The translations under genes and the position numbers were made by a program. Positions 45,881 through 54,192 of a stretch of 64,000 nt of DNA are shown here, piece by piece; position 1 is the stretch's first letter; each line of letters starts with the position of its first letter. The notes beneath the pieces are model-generated. The model did not search any database. It saw only the letters and a program-made list of their open reading frames with translations, and had not been told where the DNA came from. Origin of the DNA: Mycolicibacterium arenosum (GTDB taxonomy: Bacteria; Actinomycetota; Actinomycetes; Mycobacteriales; Mycobacteriaceae); the NCBI RefSeq assembly GCF_024320865.1, contig NZ_JANDBD010000002.1, positions 248,001 to 312,000 on the forward strand, given 5' to 3'.

Positions 45881-45943
45881 GGCGACGACCTGTCGCCGAC
45901 GGTGACAACCGGGCCCGCCGGTCTACGCGTGCTGCGCGGGCCC
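45881..45943. terminator. Hairpins between the convergent effector genes
   Basis: GGCGAC (45881-45886) pairs with GTCGCC (45892-45897) directly after the TAA of the giant gene. A second inverted repeat, GGGCCCGC (45911-45918) with GCGGGCCC (45936-45943), spans the stop of the opposing gene. Both sit in the 42-bp gap or just across it and could act as bidirectional terminators. Confidence 0.6.
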
Positions 45944-48900
45944 GAAGTTGACGGGAGCGTTGGCTGCGATGGCTGCTCTCACCTCGGGATCGGTTTCCAT
46001 GGCATCGGCTACGGCCAAGATGAGGTCATGGTCGCTTATTTCGTCGCCATATGGATAAACGACCACCCCCCAGCCGACTACACGGACCTTCGCGCGTCCG
46101 GGAGGCGACTGAACGCGCGTGCCCGGTTCGGCGTTCAGTGCGGCATCGACCAGGTGATCCGCGCTGCGTTCGGGGGTGAATGGTGCGAGCCGCTCCTGTA
46201 GCTGCCGGGCATTCGCCCACGCCGCGGGCAGGTCATTGAGAACGACGTCGAGTCGGTCGGTCCAGGCGTCGACGGATGGCGGTGCGCCGAAGTGCTGCTC
46301 GACGAGGTTGAACCGCTGGGCCGCCTCTCGATAATCCGCCAGACTGGCGAGAAACCGCCCGGCCCCGCTGCTCGACGGCATCATCACCGGGACGCCCTGC
46401 TCGATCGCCTCCGCGGCGACCAAGCCGAACGACTCGACGCGGGACGGCATGACGACCACCGTGGCCGAACGGATAATCGCCTGCAGCTCATCGGGATCCG
46501 AGGTGCGCGGCAGCACCTCAACCGCGTCCGGCTCGCCGACGAGGGCGGCCAGATTGTGGCGTGCGTGCCGGAGCATCTGGAGGTCGCCGCCAAGCGTCAC
46601 CAGCCGTGTGTCGTGGCCGCGGCTGCGCCGTCCCCGCACCATGCGAGCCGCCTGCCCGACGCCCTTCAACGGGTCGTCCGTTCGGCCGAACAGCAACACC
46701 CGCTCGGGTTCATCGGGCGAGGGCAGCGGCGGCTGCTCGGACATCGTAAGCATCGGCCGCAACTCGTGGACTGATGCGCGCCCGGCCATCGATGACGACA
46801 CCAGTGACTCGGCGGCCAATACCGGCCCCACACCCGCCACCAGATGAGAACGGCGGGCCATGTACACGTCAGCTGCCAGCCGGGCCCTACCGTGCCTCGC
46901 CTCGTTCTTCAGGGCGTGTTGCGTCATGGGCAGAAGATGAAGCAGATGAATGCATTTGGCGTCGGGATAGCGGTGCTCGGCCGCGTGCACGGCGGACATC
47001 CCGCCGTCGTAACCATGCCCGATCACCATGTCGACCGACTCCGGTAGATCCGCTAGGAAGGCGATCGAGTCCCGGTGACGAGATATCGCGGGTTGACCGT
47101 GGCGTGGGGCGATCACCGTCACGTCGGGCGGCACCTCACCTTCCGCCTCCCGCCTCACCCGCACGTACACCTCGTGGCCGGCCCGCGCCAACCCACGACA
47201 CAACGCCATGTTCAACGTCTCCATACCGCTGTTGCGACCCCATCTATCGCAGAACACCAGAATCCGTTGCCGGGGTGGCCGGACCGACGTCCCCTGGACG
47301 TGTTCGACGATGGAGGGTTCGGACACCACATCGGCAGTGCGGACACTCTCGGCCAGTGTTGATTCTCGCGCCGCGGTGTGATGGTCGTACAGGAGGAATC
47401 CATCCCCCAGTACCAAACCGCCCTTCCGGAGCAGTTGCAGGCCTTGGTCGTTGGCGTTTGCGGTCGCCCGGTGGTGACCGTTCTGGTCGTGTACGGCCAG
47501 CAGTCGCCCGAATGCCACCTTCATCTGTCCGGCGGCCGCGACTGGCGCACCGGCGAGGAACGACGAATGGTGCAGGCGGCCAGAGGTTTTACTTGAGGTG
47601 GCGTAGAGATTGCCACCGCGATCCATCACGAACATGGCCCAATCGGGAGAGTGGAACGGTGTGCCGTCGGCTGCTCGGTACAGCCGGCCGTCGGGCCCTG
47701 CGAACACGCGAGTCGCTTCGAGTTCGGCGGCGGACAGATAATGCACCCGGACGAAGGGCGACAGACTCGGATCATCCTCACCCCGATACTCCTCGCGCAG
47801 CGGATAGCTCGCATCCAGTTGCACTCCTGTGCGCGCAGGTGGGATTCGGTCGAGTCCTACATCGCGCGGCACCGGGCGCCAGTATCCGTCCCCGTCCTGC
47901 CAGTACATTAACTCGGTTCCTCGCCACCAACCCGATTCACCTGTGGCTGAACGTACGTCGGGCGATTCGATGTCGGAGAGCTGGACGTCCCCGTGCGGGT
48001 CGACACGGCCGGACAGGTACTGGATTCGTGCGCCCCGCTCCGTGAGCGCGACAGCGAGCTCAGTGAACTCATCCAGCGCCGCGGTCAATCTCGCGTCGTG
48101 ATCCGATCCCTCCCAGTCGACGATGACAACGCGCGGCTGCTCGCCACCGACCAGGCCGGCACGGCTATTCAACGCGCGGCCGACAACCGCCTCGACTGCG
48201 CTGCGCGCAGCGTCGTCCAGCGCTCCCTCGAACTCGTAATTCGCGCTCTCCCAAAGAAAATCGTTGTCAGGCTGCCCCGGCAGTCGGACCATACTCATCT
48301 GCTCTCGGGGATCAGCGCGGTCGGGATCGGTTCCCCTCCCGCCGGCCCGGTGTGACTCCGGCCCCGAGCCTGGGCCGACGTCGCCGCGGCCGATGCGTGT
48401 CGCCATCAGAATCGACTCTTGCCCAACGGTGTGGGATGTCCGCGCGCTGGTCTCGCCGAGTCGCATGGACACGTCGGCGGTGGGATTGTGTGACGGGGTG
48501 GTGATTTGTTGCGGCGGGGTGGCTGCGGGGGAGGGGGCGGCTGTCGGGGAGTGAGTGGCGCCGGCGGGCGCTGGCGAGGTGGCGGGTGTAGAGCTGGCTG
48601 TGCCGGTAGGAGTGGTCGGGAAACTCGCGTGTGCTGCGGCTGGTTGTGGTGAGCCGTGGGGTGGGGAGGCGGCGGTGGAATCGGTGACGTTCACCTCGTT
48701 TGCGCCGGGGTGGTACTCGGGTGCGCCGTCGGCTACCGAGGCGCTACGAGCACCGGGGGTGTCGCCGCCGTGTGGGCCGGCGGTGGACGCGGCGCCGGCG
48801 GTGCCGGTGGCGGTGGGCGCGGCCGGGGTCATCGAGGGGTCGGAGACGGGCACGGGCGCGCCGGTGTGGGCAGTGACCGGCATGCGTGGGGCACCGTGTG

Positions 48901-49855
48901 TGGGCGGCGTTGGGAGGGAGAACTGTTCGGCTCGAGTGCGGGCGATCGCGTCGTGTCCCCCTGCCATGCCGGCATCTCCCCCGAGACCACTGACGCCGGA
49001 GGTTGCGGTCGCGGCCAGGAACCCGGCGGAGAACACGTCGACGGTTTGGCCAACTGCCGCCGCGCCGGTGATGTTTCCCACCGTCCCCGAGGCGAGCATC
49101 GTCGCCGTACCGGCCATTCGGCCGGTGCCCAAGACGTGGGCGGTGGGTACCGCGCTGGCTTCGCCGGCGGCTCCTCCGGCCGCGGAGCTGATCGCCGTCA
49201 GCCGTAACCGCTCGGCGTCAACGACCTGCGTGTAGCTCTCGTGACCGAGAGCCGTGTACTTGGCTCCCTCCTCGATCCCGGCGAAGCCGAGCTCTTCCAG
49301 GGCTCCCTGTGCGCCCTCGTGGGTAAGCCGTTTGACCATCGTGCGGGCCGCCACCTCGCGGATTGCGGAGGCGATGCGTCGCAACCCCGCCGCCACCACC
49401 TGGCGAATGCAGGCCCGGCTCACCGCCTCGGTGATCGGGATGCGTGACAGGGACCCTCCGGCCGTCCACCCGGAATTGGCTAGCGCCCAGGAGATCTCGA
49501 CCGCGGCGGACGCGAGGCCGAATACGATCGAGAGCTTGATGTACTCGATCTCGATGGCCAGCCACCCCGCCGAATCGCCCAACGCCGCAACCGCATCGGC
49601 GAGCCCGGCGACCGCGTGCTCACCATCGAACAGCAAGCTGAACTGCTCGTGGGCGGCCGCCCCGGACTGCCCAACTAGCACCTCGGTGGTCTGTGCCCGG
49701 ACGCGATCCAACTCCGGGATCAGGGCGTCCAGCGCTCGCGAGGCCGCTTGGTAGTGCTCGTCGACGAGTGCCATCGCCGTCTCGCTCCCGGTCGGCCACT
49801 CATCACCGGCCAGATAGGACACCCAGTGCAGGCTCGGTGGAATCTCAATGTCCAT
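45923..49855 (-). CDS. WXG100-like T7SS effector with C-terminal GT4 glycosyltransferase
   Basis: Effector of 1,310 residues. The N-terminal export domain (about 1-230) repeats that of the giant protein, with WVSYLAGDEWP and a helical region with two hydrophobic segments. A Pro/Thr/Ala linker runs to about 520. The middle (about 520-855) includes a module with RLYRAADGTPFHSPD, FVMDRGGNLYA and RLHHSSFLAG, which is recurrent in actinobacterial polymorphic toxins. Residues about 860-1260 are a GT-B glycosyltransferase of family 4: FCDRWGRNSGMETLN, HLLHLLPMTQHA, VLLFGRTDDPLKGVGQA and the EX7E motif ESFGLVAAE near 1141. By analogy with other GT toxins it may glycosylate a target protein, but acceptor and sugar are unknown. 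ATG 49855 is chosen by alignment with the giant protein; an upstream in-frame start is possible. It lies tail to tail with the giant gene. Confidence 0.85.
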   Translation of the reverse strand: MDIEIPPSLHWVSYLAGDEWPTGSETAMALVDEHYQAASRALDALIPELDRVRAQTTEVLVGQSGAAAHEQFSLLFDGEHAVAGLADAVAALGDSAGWLAIEIEYIKLSIVFGLASAAVEISWALANSGWTAGGSLSRIPITEAVSRACIRQVVAAGLRRIASAIREVAARTMVKRLTHEGAQGALEELGFAGIEEGAKYTALGHESYTQVVDAERLRLTAISSAAGGAAGEASAVPTAHVLGTGRMAGTATMLASGTVGNITGAAAVGQTVDVFSAGFLAATATSGVSGLGGDAGMAGGHDAIARTRAEQFSLPTPPTHGAPRMPVTAHTGAPVPVSDPSMTPAAPTATGTAGAASTAGPHGGDTPGARSASVADGAPEYHPGANEVNVTDSTAASPPHGSPQPAAAHASFPTTPTGTASSTPATSPAPAGATHSPTAAPSPAATPPQQITTPSHNPTADVSMRLGETSARTSHTVGQESILMATRIGRGDVGPGSGPESHRAGGRGTDPDRADPREQMSMVRLPGQPDNDFLWESANYEFEGALDDAARSAVEAVVGRALNSRAGLVGGEQPRVVIVDWEGSDHDARLTAALDEFTELAVALTERGARIQYLSGRVDPHGDVQLSDIESPDVRSATGESGWWRGTELMYWQDGDGYWRPVPRDVGLDRIPPARTGVQLDASYPLREEYRGEDDPSLSPFVRVHYLSAAELEATRVFAGPDGRLYRAADGTPFHSPDWAMFVMDRGGNLYATSSKTSGRLHHSSFLAGAPVAAAGQMKVAFGRLLAVHDQNGHHRATANANDQGLQLLRKGGLVLGDGFLLYDHHTAARESTLAESVRTADVVSEPSIVEHVQGTSVRPPRQRILVFCDRWGRNSGMETLNMALCRGLARAGHEVYVRVRREAEGEVPPDVTVIAPRHGQPAISRHRDSIAFLADLPESVDMVIGHGYDGGMSAVHAAEHRYPDAKCIHLLHLLPMTQHALKNEARHGRARLAADVYMARRSHLVAGVGPVLAAESLVSSSMAGRASVHELRPMLTMSEQPPLPSPDEPERVLLFGRTDDPLKGVGQAARMVRGRRSRGHDTRLVTLGGDLQMLRHARHNLAALVGEPDAVEVLPRTSDPDELQAIIRSATVVVMPSRVESFGLVAAEAIEQGVPVMMPSSSGAGRFLASLADYREAAQRFNLVEQHFGAPPSVDAWTDRLDVVLNDLPAAWANARQLQERLAPFTPERSADHLVDAALNAEPGTRVQSPPGRAKVRVVGWGVVVYPYGDEISDHDLILAVADAMETDPEVRAAIAANAPVNFGPAQHA

Positions 49856-50385
49856 GCCGGCACCCAACGAAGCACGCCATCGGGGTCTTACTGACCGCAC
49901 GGCCCGGCGAAGCCGACCACGCCACCGGCCGCAATGCTGTCGGCAGCTCAACAGTCACCAGGACCTCCTTCGGATTTGCCGCGCAATGGCCAACCGCAAT
50001 AGTCAGGGAGCGCCGGATTACGTCGTCCGGCAGGGCAACCCAGGGAGTGAGGCCGATCGACTCCTGGCGGAGAAGCTACGTTCAACCTGTTTCGGTGCGA
50101 TTTCCGCTGATTACTGGCCCGTTACCATGGCGGCAACCTCGACGCCGAGCAGCTTGGCGGAGGTGGTTACGTTGGGCTGCACACACTGCGCGGTCAGTGT
50201 TGACGACCGGATGGTAGGCAGTCTGGAAGCAGCGCAGGTGATTTCGTTGATGACAGGGGTTTGGGCGGTCTCGGGATCGATCTGGACTATCCGACCGATG
50301 GGTGGGAGGCTTGCCGTTGCGAATCCGGCCGCGGTGTTTCGCCCAGGGGGAGTCAGATGCCCGTGTTTCTGATCGAGAGGAAGAC
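49856..50385. other. Divergent intergenic region with decayed gene copy
   Basis: 530 bases between the glycosyltransferase effector (-) and the SDR gene (+). The right part (50224-50345) is a remnant of the immunity-like gene found at 51413. The left part should contain the effector's promoter, but no copy of the GATACA palindrome and no clear promoter boxes are seen. Frames covering the rest look like background. Confidence 0.5.
50224..50345 (+). pseudogene. Frameshifted remnant of the immunity-like gene at 51413
   Basis: DNA here reads GGAAGCAGCGCAGGTGATTT and continues with GGACTATCCGACCGATGGGT, closely matching the first 100 or so bases of the gene at 51413 (GGAAGCAACGCAGGCGATTT, GGACTATCCGACCGACGGGT). 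The matching residues fall in two different frames (LEAAQVISL, then LDYPTDGWEA), so it is broken. After CGAATCCGG the similarity fades. It indicates an earlier duplication of the immunity gene, with the SDR gene now between the copies. Confidence 0.75.
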
Positions 50386-51132
50386 ATGCAACTCGAAGGC
50401 AAAGTGGCGGTTGTCTACGGCGCAGCCGGATCGATGGGCGGCGCGGTAGCTCGCGGATTCGCCGCATCGGGAGCGCAGGTGTTCCTTGCGGGTCGCACCG
50501 GCTCGAAGGTGCAAGCGGTCGTGGATCAGATCGATGCCGCCGGCGGAACCGGACACGCTCACGAGGTCGACGTGGACGACCGTGACAGCGTCGAGCAACA
50601 CGCTGACCTCGTGGTCGCTTCTGCCGGCAGAATCGACGTCTCGTTCAATGCGGTCGGAATGGCGGCGACCCAAGACGTCGCTCTCGTGGACATGTCGCTC
50701 GAACAGTTCATGGAGCCGATCAGGGACGCCAGTCGCCGACACTTCATCACCGCGACCGCTGCGGCGCGTCGAATGGCACCCGAAGGCAGCGGAGTGATCG
50801 TGATGCTCACCGCTTCAGCCGCGAAGGAGTGGCGTCACCGGATGGGCGGCTTCAGTGTCGGATGTGCCGCGATCGAGGTGCTGACCCGAACCCTGGCCGG
50901 AGAACTCAAGGGCACCGGCGTACGAGTGGCGTGCATCCGGGCCAACTTCACACCCGAGAGCGTCCCAGACCTCCCCCCGGGGGCCCTGGATCCCCTCCTC
51001 GTCGACACACTCGTCCCTCGGCTGCCTCGGCTCGATGAGATTGCGGCCGCCGCGACGTACCTGGCTTCGGACCGAGCCGGCGCCACGACCGGCACCGTTC
51101 TCGACCTCACCTGCGGAGCCATTCTGAACTGA
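50386..51132 (+). CDS. SDR-family protein lacking the catalytic YxxxK
   Basis: Rossmann-fold short-chain dehydrogenase-like protein of 248 residues. The cofactor loop GAAGSMGG (12-19) and the NAVGMAA segment are present. Ser144 stands in VIVMLTASAA. The active-site Tyr-x-x-x-Lys is replaced by Phe156-Ser-Val-Gly-Cys160, so ordinary SDR catalysis is not expected; a binding role or altered chemistry is possible. ATG 50386 has GAGAGG six bases ahead. It lies between the broken and the intact immunity-like genes, with no clear functional tie to the ESX genes. Confidence 0.85.
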   Translation: MQLEGKVAVVYGAAGSMGGAVARGFAASGAQVFLAGRTGSKVQAVVDQIDAAGGTGHAHEVDVDDRDSVEQHADLVVASAGRIDVSFNAVGMAATQDVALVDMSLEQFMEPIRDASRRHFITATAAARRMAPEGSGVIVMLTASAAKEWRHRMGGFSVGCAAIEVLTRTLAGELKGTGVRVACIRANFTPESVPDLPPGALDPLLVDTLVPRLPRLDEIAAAATYLASDRAGATTGTVLDLTCGAILN

Positions 51133-51186
51133 CAGGTTCGACCTGCGCCTTGGTCCGTTGAAGCAGACCGCTGCGAACACACGGTA

Positions 51187-51203
51187 TGATACTCGATGTA
51201 TCA
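51187..51203. promoter_or_regulatory. TetR-type operator copy 5 (variant)
   Basis: TGATACTCGATGTATCA keeps the outer arms TGATAC/GTATCA and, with one more flanking pair, forms a 7-bp inverted repeat. It is 210 bases before the immunity-like pair. One inner base differs from the consensus, so binding may be weaker. Confidence 0.55.
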
Positions 51204-51412
51204 TCAAGGTCGTTCGGTCCTACGGTGCGCGGATAAGGTGAGATGGATTGAGTGATTCAGACGAGGTCACGGCGGCCCACCGCCGGCACCCTCCACCGTC
51301 GTCATGTGCGACCACGACTCCGCCTCCTCACCATCCACTGCGTGCCCGACCGACGGCGCCGACGCGGAGCCACGGCTGAGCCGAGAGCCTGAGACAACCG
51401 AAAGAAGGAAAA

Positions 51413-51718
51413 GTGGAAGCAACGCAGGCGATTTCGTTGGTGGCGGAGTATGTGCGGTCTCGGGGTCTGGACTATCCGACCGACGGGTTGGAGGCCGACC
51501 GCTTCGAATCCGGCTGGAGTGTGTTCGCCCCGGTCGACATCGACGAGAGCGATCCGTTGGCGTTTCTGGACATGCCGGTGGGGCGGGCGATCTTTCTGGT
51601 CGGGGACTCCGGGCGGATCGAGGAGTCGTCGTCGTCGGTGCCACCGCAGCAGGCGCGCGATGCCTTCACCGTGCGCGAGCGCGCGGACGGTGCCCGCGAG
51701 AACGGCGATCCCCAGTGA
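51413..51718 (+). CDS. Putative immunity protein, YrhB/Imm35-like
   Basis: Protein of 101 residues: a helix with AISLVAEYVRSRGLDYP, then strands FESGWSVFAPV, PVGRAIFLVGDSGRIEE, in the order typical of small YrhB/Imm35 immunity proteins (helix, W-containing strand, 'ilVd..G' strand). It starts at GTG 51413 after GAAAGAAGGAAA, and overlaps the next gene (GTGA at 51715). A broken copy lies at 50224. The presence of polymorphic-toxin-type effectors beside it supports an immunity role; which effector it would neutralise is not shown. Confidence 0.5.
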   Translation: MEATQAISLVAEYVRSRGLDYPTDGLEADRFESGWSVFAPVDIDESDPLAFLDMPVGRAIFLVGDSGRIEESSSSVPPQQARDAFTVRERADGARENGDPQ

Positions 51719-52953
51719 GCACACCCAGCGACTACAGCCAGCGTGACTTTATGGCCGACCTCGGAGAGCGCCTGCGCGAACGCGAGTCCGAAGGTGAGCC
51801 GCTGATCAGCGACTTCACCATCGTCGACGAACCGCCGGTGGGCCTCGACGGCTTCGGCGATGAGGAGGCCACCACCGCTGAGGCCTCGCAACTACTCGAG
51901 CCGATCGTCACCGAACTGGCCGCGCTGGGACCTGCGGGGTGGCAGCGGTTCGAGGCGGTATTCGCGTTCACCGTCACCGCCGAGGTCGCCCAGTTGAGGT
52001 TCTTCGTCGACGATCAGTCCGGGCTTGCTCCCGTGCCGAAATCGATTGCCGCACTGGTGCGTCAGCAACGGTTGGTGGCCGCCGAGATGCCGGCGGGGCC
52101 GTGGTGGCGGCTGCTGCTGGGCGTGACCGAGGACGGCGAGATGACCGTCGAGTACGACTACGGCGACGAACCGTTCCCCGACGACCAGATTCTGGCGCCC
52201 GAGGACTACCGAGACGACCTGGACACCTTTCCGCGCAACTGGGTGCCGGTCTGGCTGGCGGGTTACATCGCCGGTCCGGATGCGCAGGGCCGCACCCCGA
52301 GGCGGGCTGCGGCTCAGGCGGCGGCGGACAATGCCGTCGGCCGCGGCAGCACTACCAACGAGGACGTTGCGCCGCTGCCGGACCTTTGGGCGCGCTGGGC
52401 GGTGCTGTCGGCGGTGCACGTCGGTGTCACCTCGGAATGGGGGCCGCGGATACAGCCGGGCTACGGTTGGTTCGAGGGCGATCGGCGCAGCGGGTCGACG
52501 CTGTACGTGCTGCCCGGTGATCGGGCCGTGCTGTCCGGCGGCCGATGGGGCTCGCCGTTGCTGGACGCCGCCTACAACGGTGGCCAGGACCTGCCGGCGT
52601 TGTACACGGGCGCCCCGTCATGGGTCACCGATGGCGTACTCAACACGCGAAATCTCAACGGCCTGTTGACGTTCTGCTACTGGTGGAACTGTGGCGAGTG
52701 GCATCGCGGCGGCACCGACACCCGCGACGAGTTGGTCGCCTTGCCCGCCGTCGGCACGGCTGACGCGACCATCGAGGCGATGGTCGCCGAGACCGGTGCG
52801 TCGACCGCCGACCAGTGTCGCGCACTGCTGGCCGTGACCGCCGAGCGATCGGCGAGCTACGCCGCCGTCGCCGCCGTCTTCGCCGAACATCCCGATGCCG
52901 ACATCGACGGCGCCGTCAACCAGCTCGACCTAGCCGGGCTGATGGTGCGGTAG
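51715..52953 (+). CDS. Putative immunity-type protein, uncharacterised
   Basis: Protein of 412 residues. Residues about 55-180 resemble immunity-type domains with a PAGWQRFEAVFAFT segment and PAGPWWRLLL..DGEMTVEYDYGDEPFPDDQI, then YRDDLDTFPRNWVPVWLAGYI. The C-terminal half has a further domain with GPRIQPGYGWFEGDRRSGST and a WVTDGVLNTRN stretch. No signal peptide or membrane segment is visible, so it is probably cytosolic. It overlaps the preceding small gene by GTGA. I can place it only as a likely immunity protein from sequence style and context; no enzymatic motif is recognised. Confidence 0.5.
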   Translation: MSTPSDYSQRDFMADLGERLRERESEGEPLISDFTIVDEPPVGLDGFGDEEATTAEASQLLEPIVTELAALGPAGWQRFEAVFAFTVTAEVAQLRFFVDDQSGLAPVPKSIAALVRQQRLVAAEMPAGPWWRLLLGVTEDGEMTVEYDYGDEPFPDDQILAPEDYRDDLDTFPRNWVPVWLAGYIAGPDAQGRTPRRAAAQAAADNAVGRGSTTNEDVAPLPDLWARWAVLSAVHVGVTSEWGPRIQPGYGWFEGDRRSGSTLYVLPGDRAVLSGGRWGSPLLDAAYNGGQDLPALYTGAPSWVTDGVLNTRNLNGLLTFCYWWNCGEWHRGGTDTRDELVALPAVGTADATIEAMVAETGASTADQCRALLAVTAERSASYAAVAAVFAEHPDADIDGAVNQLDLAGLMVR

Positions 52954-53025
52954 CCCGACCCGGCGCCCTGACCGTGCGCTGCCGCAGAGCATCGTGCGGG
53001 AAAGATCGACAACTAGGAGTGCAGG

Positions 53026-53526
53026 ATGCAACTCACACCAACCGGTCGGCTACTCGATACGCCGCAGGGCCGAGATCTCGAACTAACGCGCGACATTCAG
53101 GCTCCTATCGAGGAGGTTTGGGCCAGTCTGACCGAGTCGGAGCGGACAGCGCGCTGGTTCGGTTCATGGACTGGTGCGGGAAGGGCCTCGGCTACAGTGC
53201 GATTGACGCTGACTCACGAAGACGGCCATCCCGAGGCCGACCTGACAGTCATCGGGTGCGAGCCATGCAGCCGACTCGAGGTTGAGGCCTTCGATGACCA
53301 CGGTCGGTGGCACCTCGAGGCGTGGCTTACCGCAGACGCGCAGGGCACCACACTGCGGTTCGTGCACCACCTCGATCCCGAAGTCAAGGCGGCGTCGACG
53401 GGCCCCGGTTGGGAGTACTACCTCGACATGCTCGCGGCCAGCTTGACAGGCAATGAGGTGGCCGGCTTCGACGACTACTTGTCAGCGATGACGTTGCACT
53501 ACGAAAGGCTGGATACCGCTTCATAG
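53026..53526 (+). CDS. SRPBCC/AHSA1-family protein
   Basis: Protein of 166 residues with the START-like AHSA1 pattern: LTRDIQAPIEEVWASLTESERTARWFGSW near the N-terminus and TLRFVHHLD before a long C-terminal helix. These proteins bind small hydrophobic ligands or act as co-chaperone-like domains. It is about 70 bases after the immunity-like pair and on the same strand. No direct link to secretion is visible. Confidence 0.85.
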   Translation: MQLTPTGRLLDTPQGRDLELTRDIQAPIEEVWASLTESERTARWFGSWTGAGRASATVRLTLTHEDGHPEADLTVIGCEPCSRLEVEAFDDHGRWHLEAWLTADAQGTTLRFVHHLDPEVKAASTGPGWEYYLDMLAASLTGNEVAGFDDYLSAMTLHYERLDTAS

Positions 53527-53581
53527 TCGCGACCCGGTCAACGTCTTCACCCGCATACAACGAAAAGGAAGTTGATTAACC

Positions 53582-54181
53582 ATGCCAGGACTGCCACCGC
53601 CCGCCGCCGATGAACGCCAGAGTCTGCTGGAGTTCCTGACTTTTCAGCAGAACGCCTTCTTCGCGGCGGCCTATGGGTTGACCGACGAGCAGGCTAGGTC
53701 CACACCATCGGTCAGTTCGCTGTCCATCGGCGGGCTGATCAAGCACGCCACCGTCGTGCAGAAGGGCTGGGTGCAACGGGCGGCCTGCGCGCCGGACTTC
53801 CCGCCCGCCGACGACCGCCCGATGCCGGAGATCATGGCTGAGCATGCCGACCAGTACGTGATGCGCGACGACGAGACGCTCCAGCACCTGCTCGCCGGCC
53901 TCGAGAAGCAGAACGCCGAGGTTCTGAAGGTGTTCCGGCAGGCGGATTTCGACACCGCGGTGCCGGTGCCGCACGACGTGCCGTGGTTCCCGCAGGACCT
54001 CGACCACTGGACTGTGCGCTGGGTCGTGTTGCACCTCATTGAGGAGTTGACCCGCCATGCCGGGCACGCCGACATTATCCGCGAATCCGTTGACGGCGCA
54101 ACGATGTACGAGCTGATGGCCGCCAACGAGGAATGGCCGGAGACGGATTTCCTCAAGCGGTGGAAGCCGGCGGAGACGTAG
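53582..54181 (+). CDS. DinB-family (DUF664) protein
   Basis: Four-helix DinB-like protein of 199 residues with the metal-type histidines of the family: IKHATVVQKGW and the late HLIEELTRHAGHADIIRE motif. DUF664 members of this size are common in actinobacteria and may be thiol-dependent S-transferases, but the substrate is unknown. It ends in a hairpin shared with the convergent nitrilase gene. Confidence 0.87.
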   Translation: MPGLPPPAADERQSLLEFLTFQQNAFFAAAYGLTDEQARSTPSVSSLSIGGLIKHATVVQKGWVQRAACAPDFPPADDRPMPEIMAEHADQYVMRDDETLQHLLAGLEKQNAEVLKVFRQADFDTAVPVPHDVPWFPQDLDHWTVRWVVLHLIEELTRHAGHADIIRESVDGATMYELMAANEEWPETDFLKRWKPAET

Positions 54182-54192
54182 CCGGGGGCTAC
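54178..54192. terminator. Shared stop-codon hairpin of convergent genes
   Basis: GTAGCCGGGGGCTAC forms a perfect 6-bp stem with a 3-base loop and contains the TAG stop of the dinB-like gene on one strand and of the nitrilase gene on the other. It is a compact bidirectional terminator candidate. Confidence 0.6.

Noticed and set aside
41498..43486. 662-codon antisense frame over papain and GNAT modules
   Set aside because: Shadow of the giant gene; no family signature.
46774..48045. 423-codon plus-strand frame opposite the glycosyltransferase effector
   Set aside because: The minus-strand product carries a complete GT4 domain; the plus frame is low-complexity Arg/Pro.
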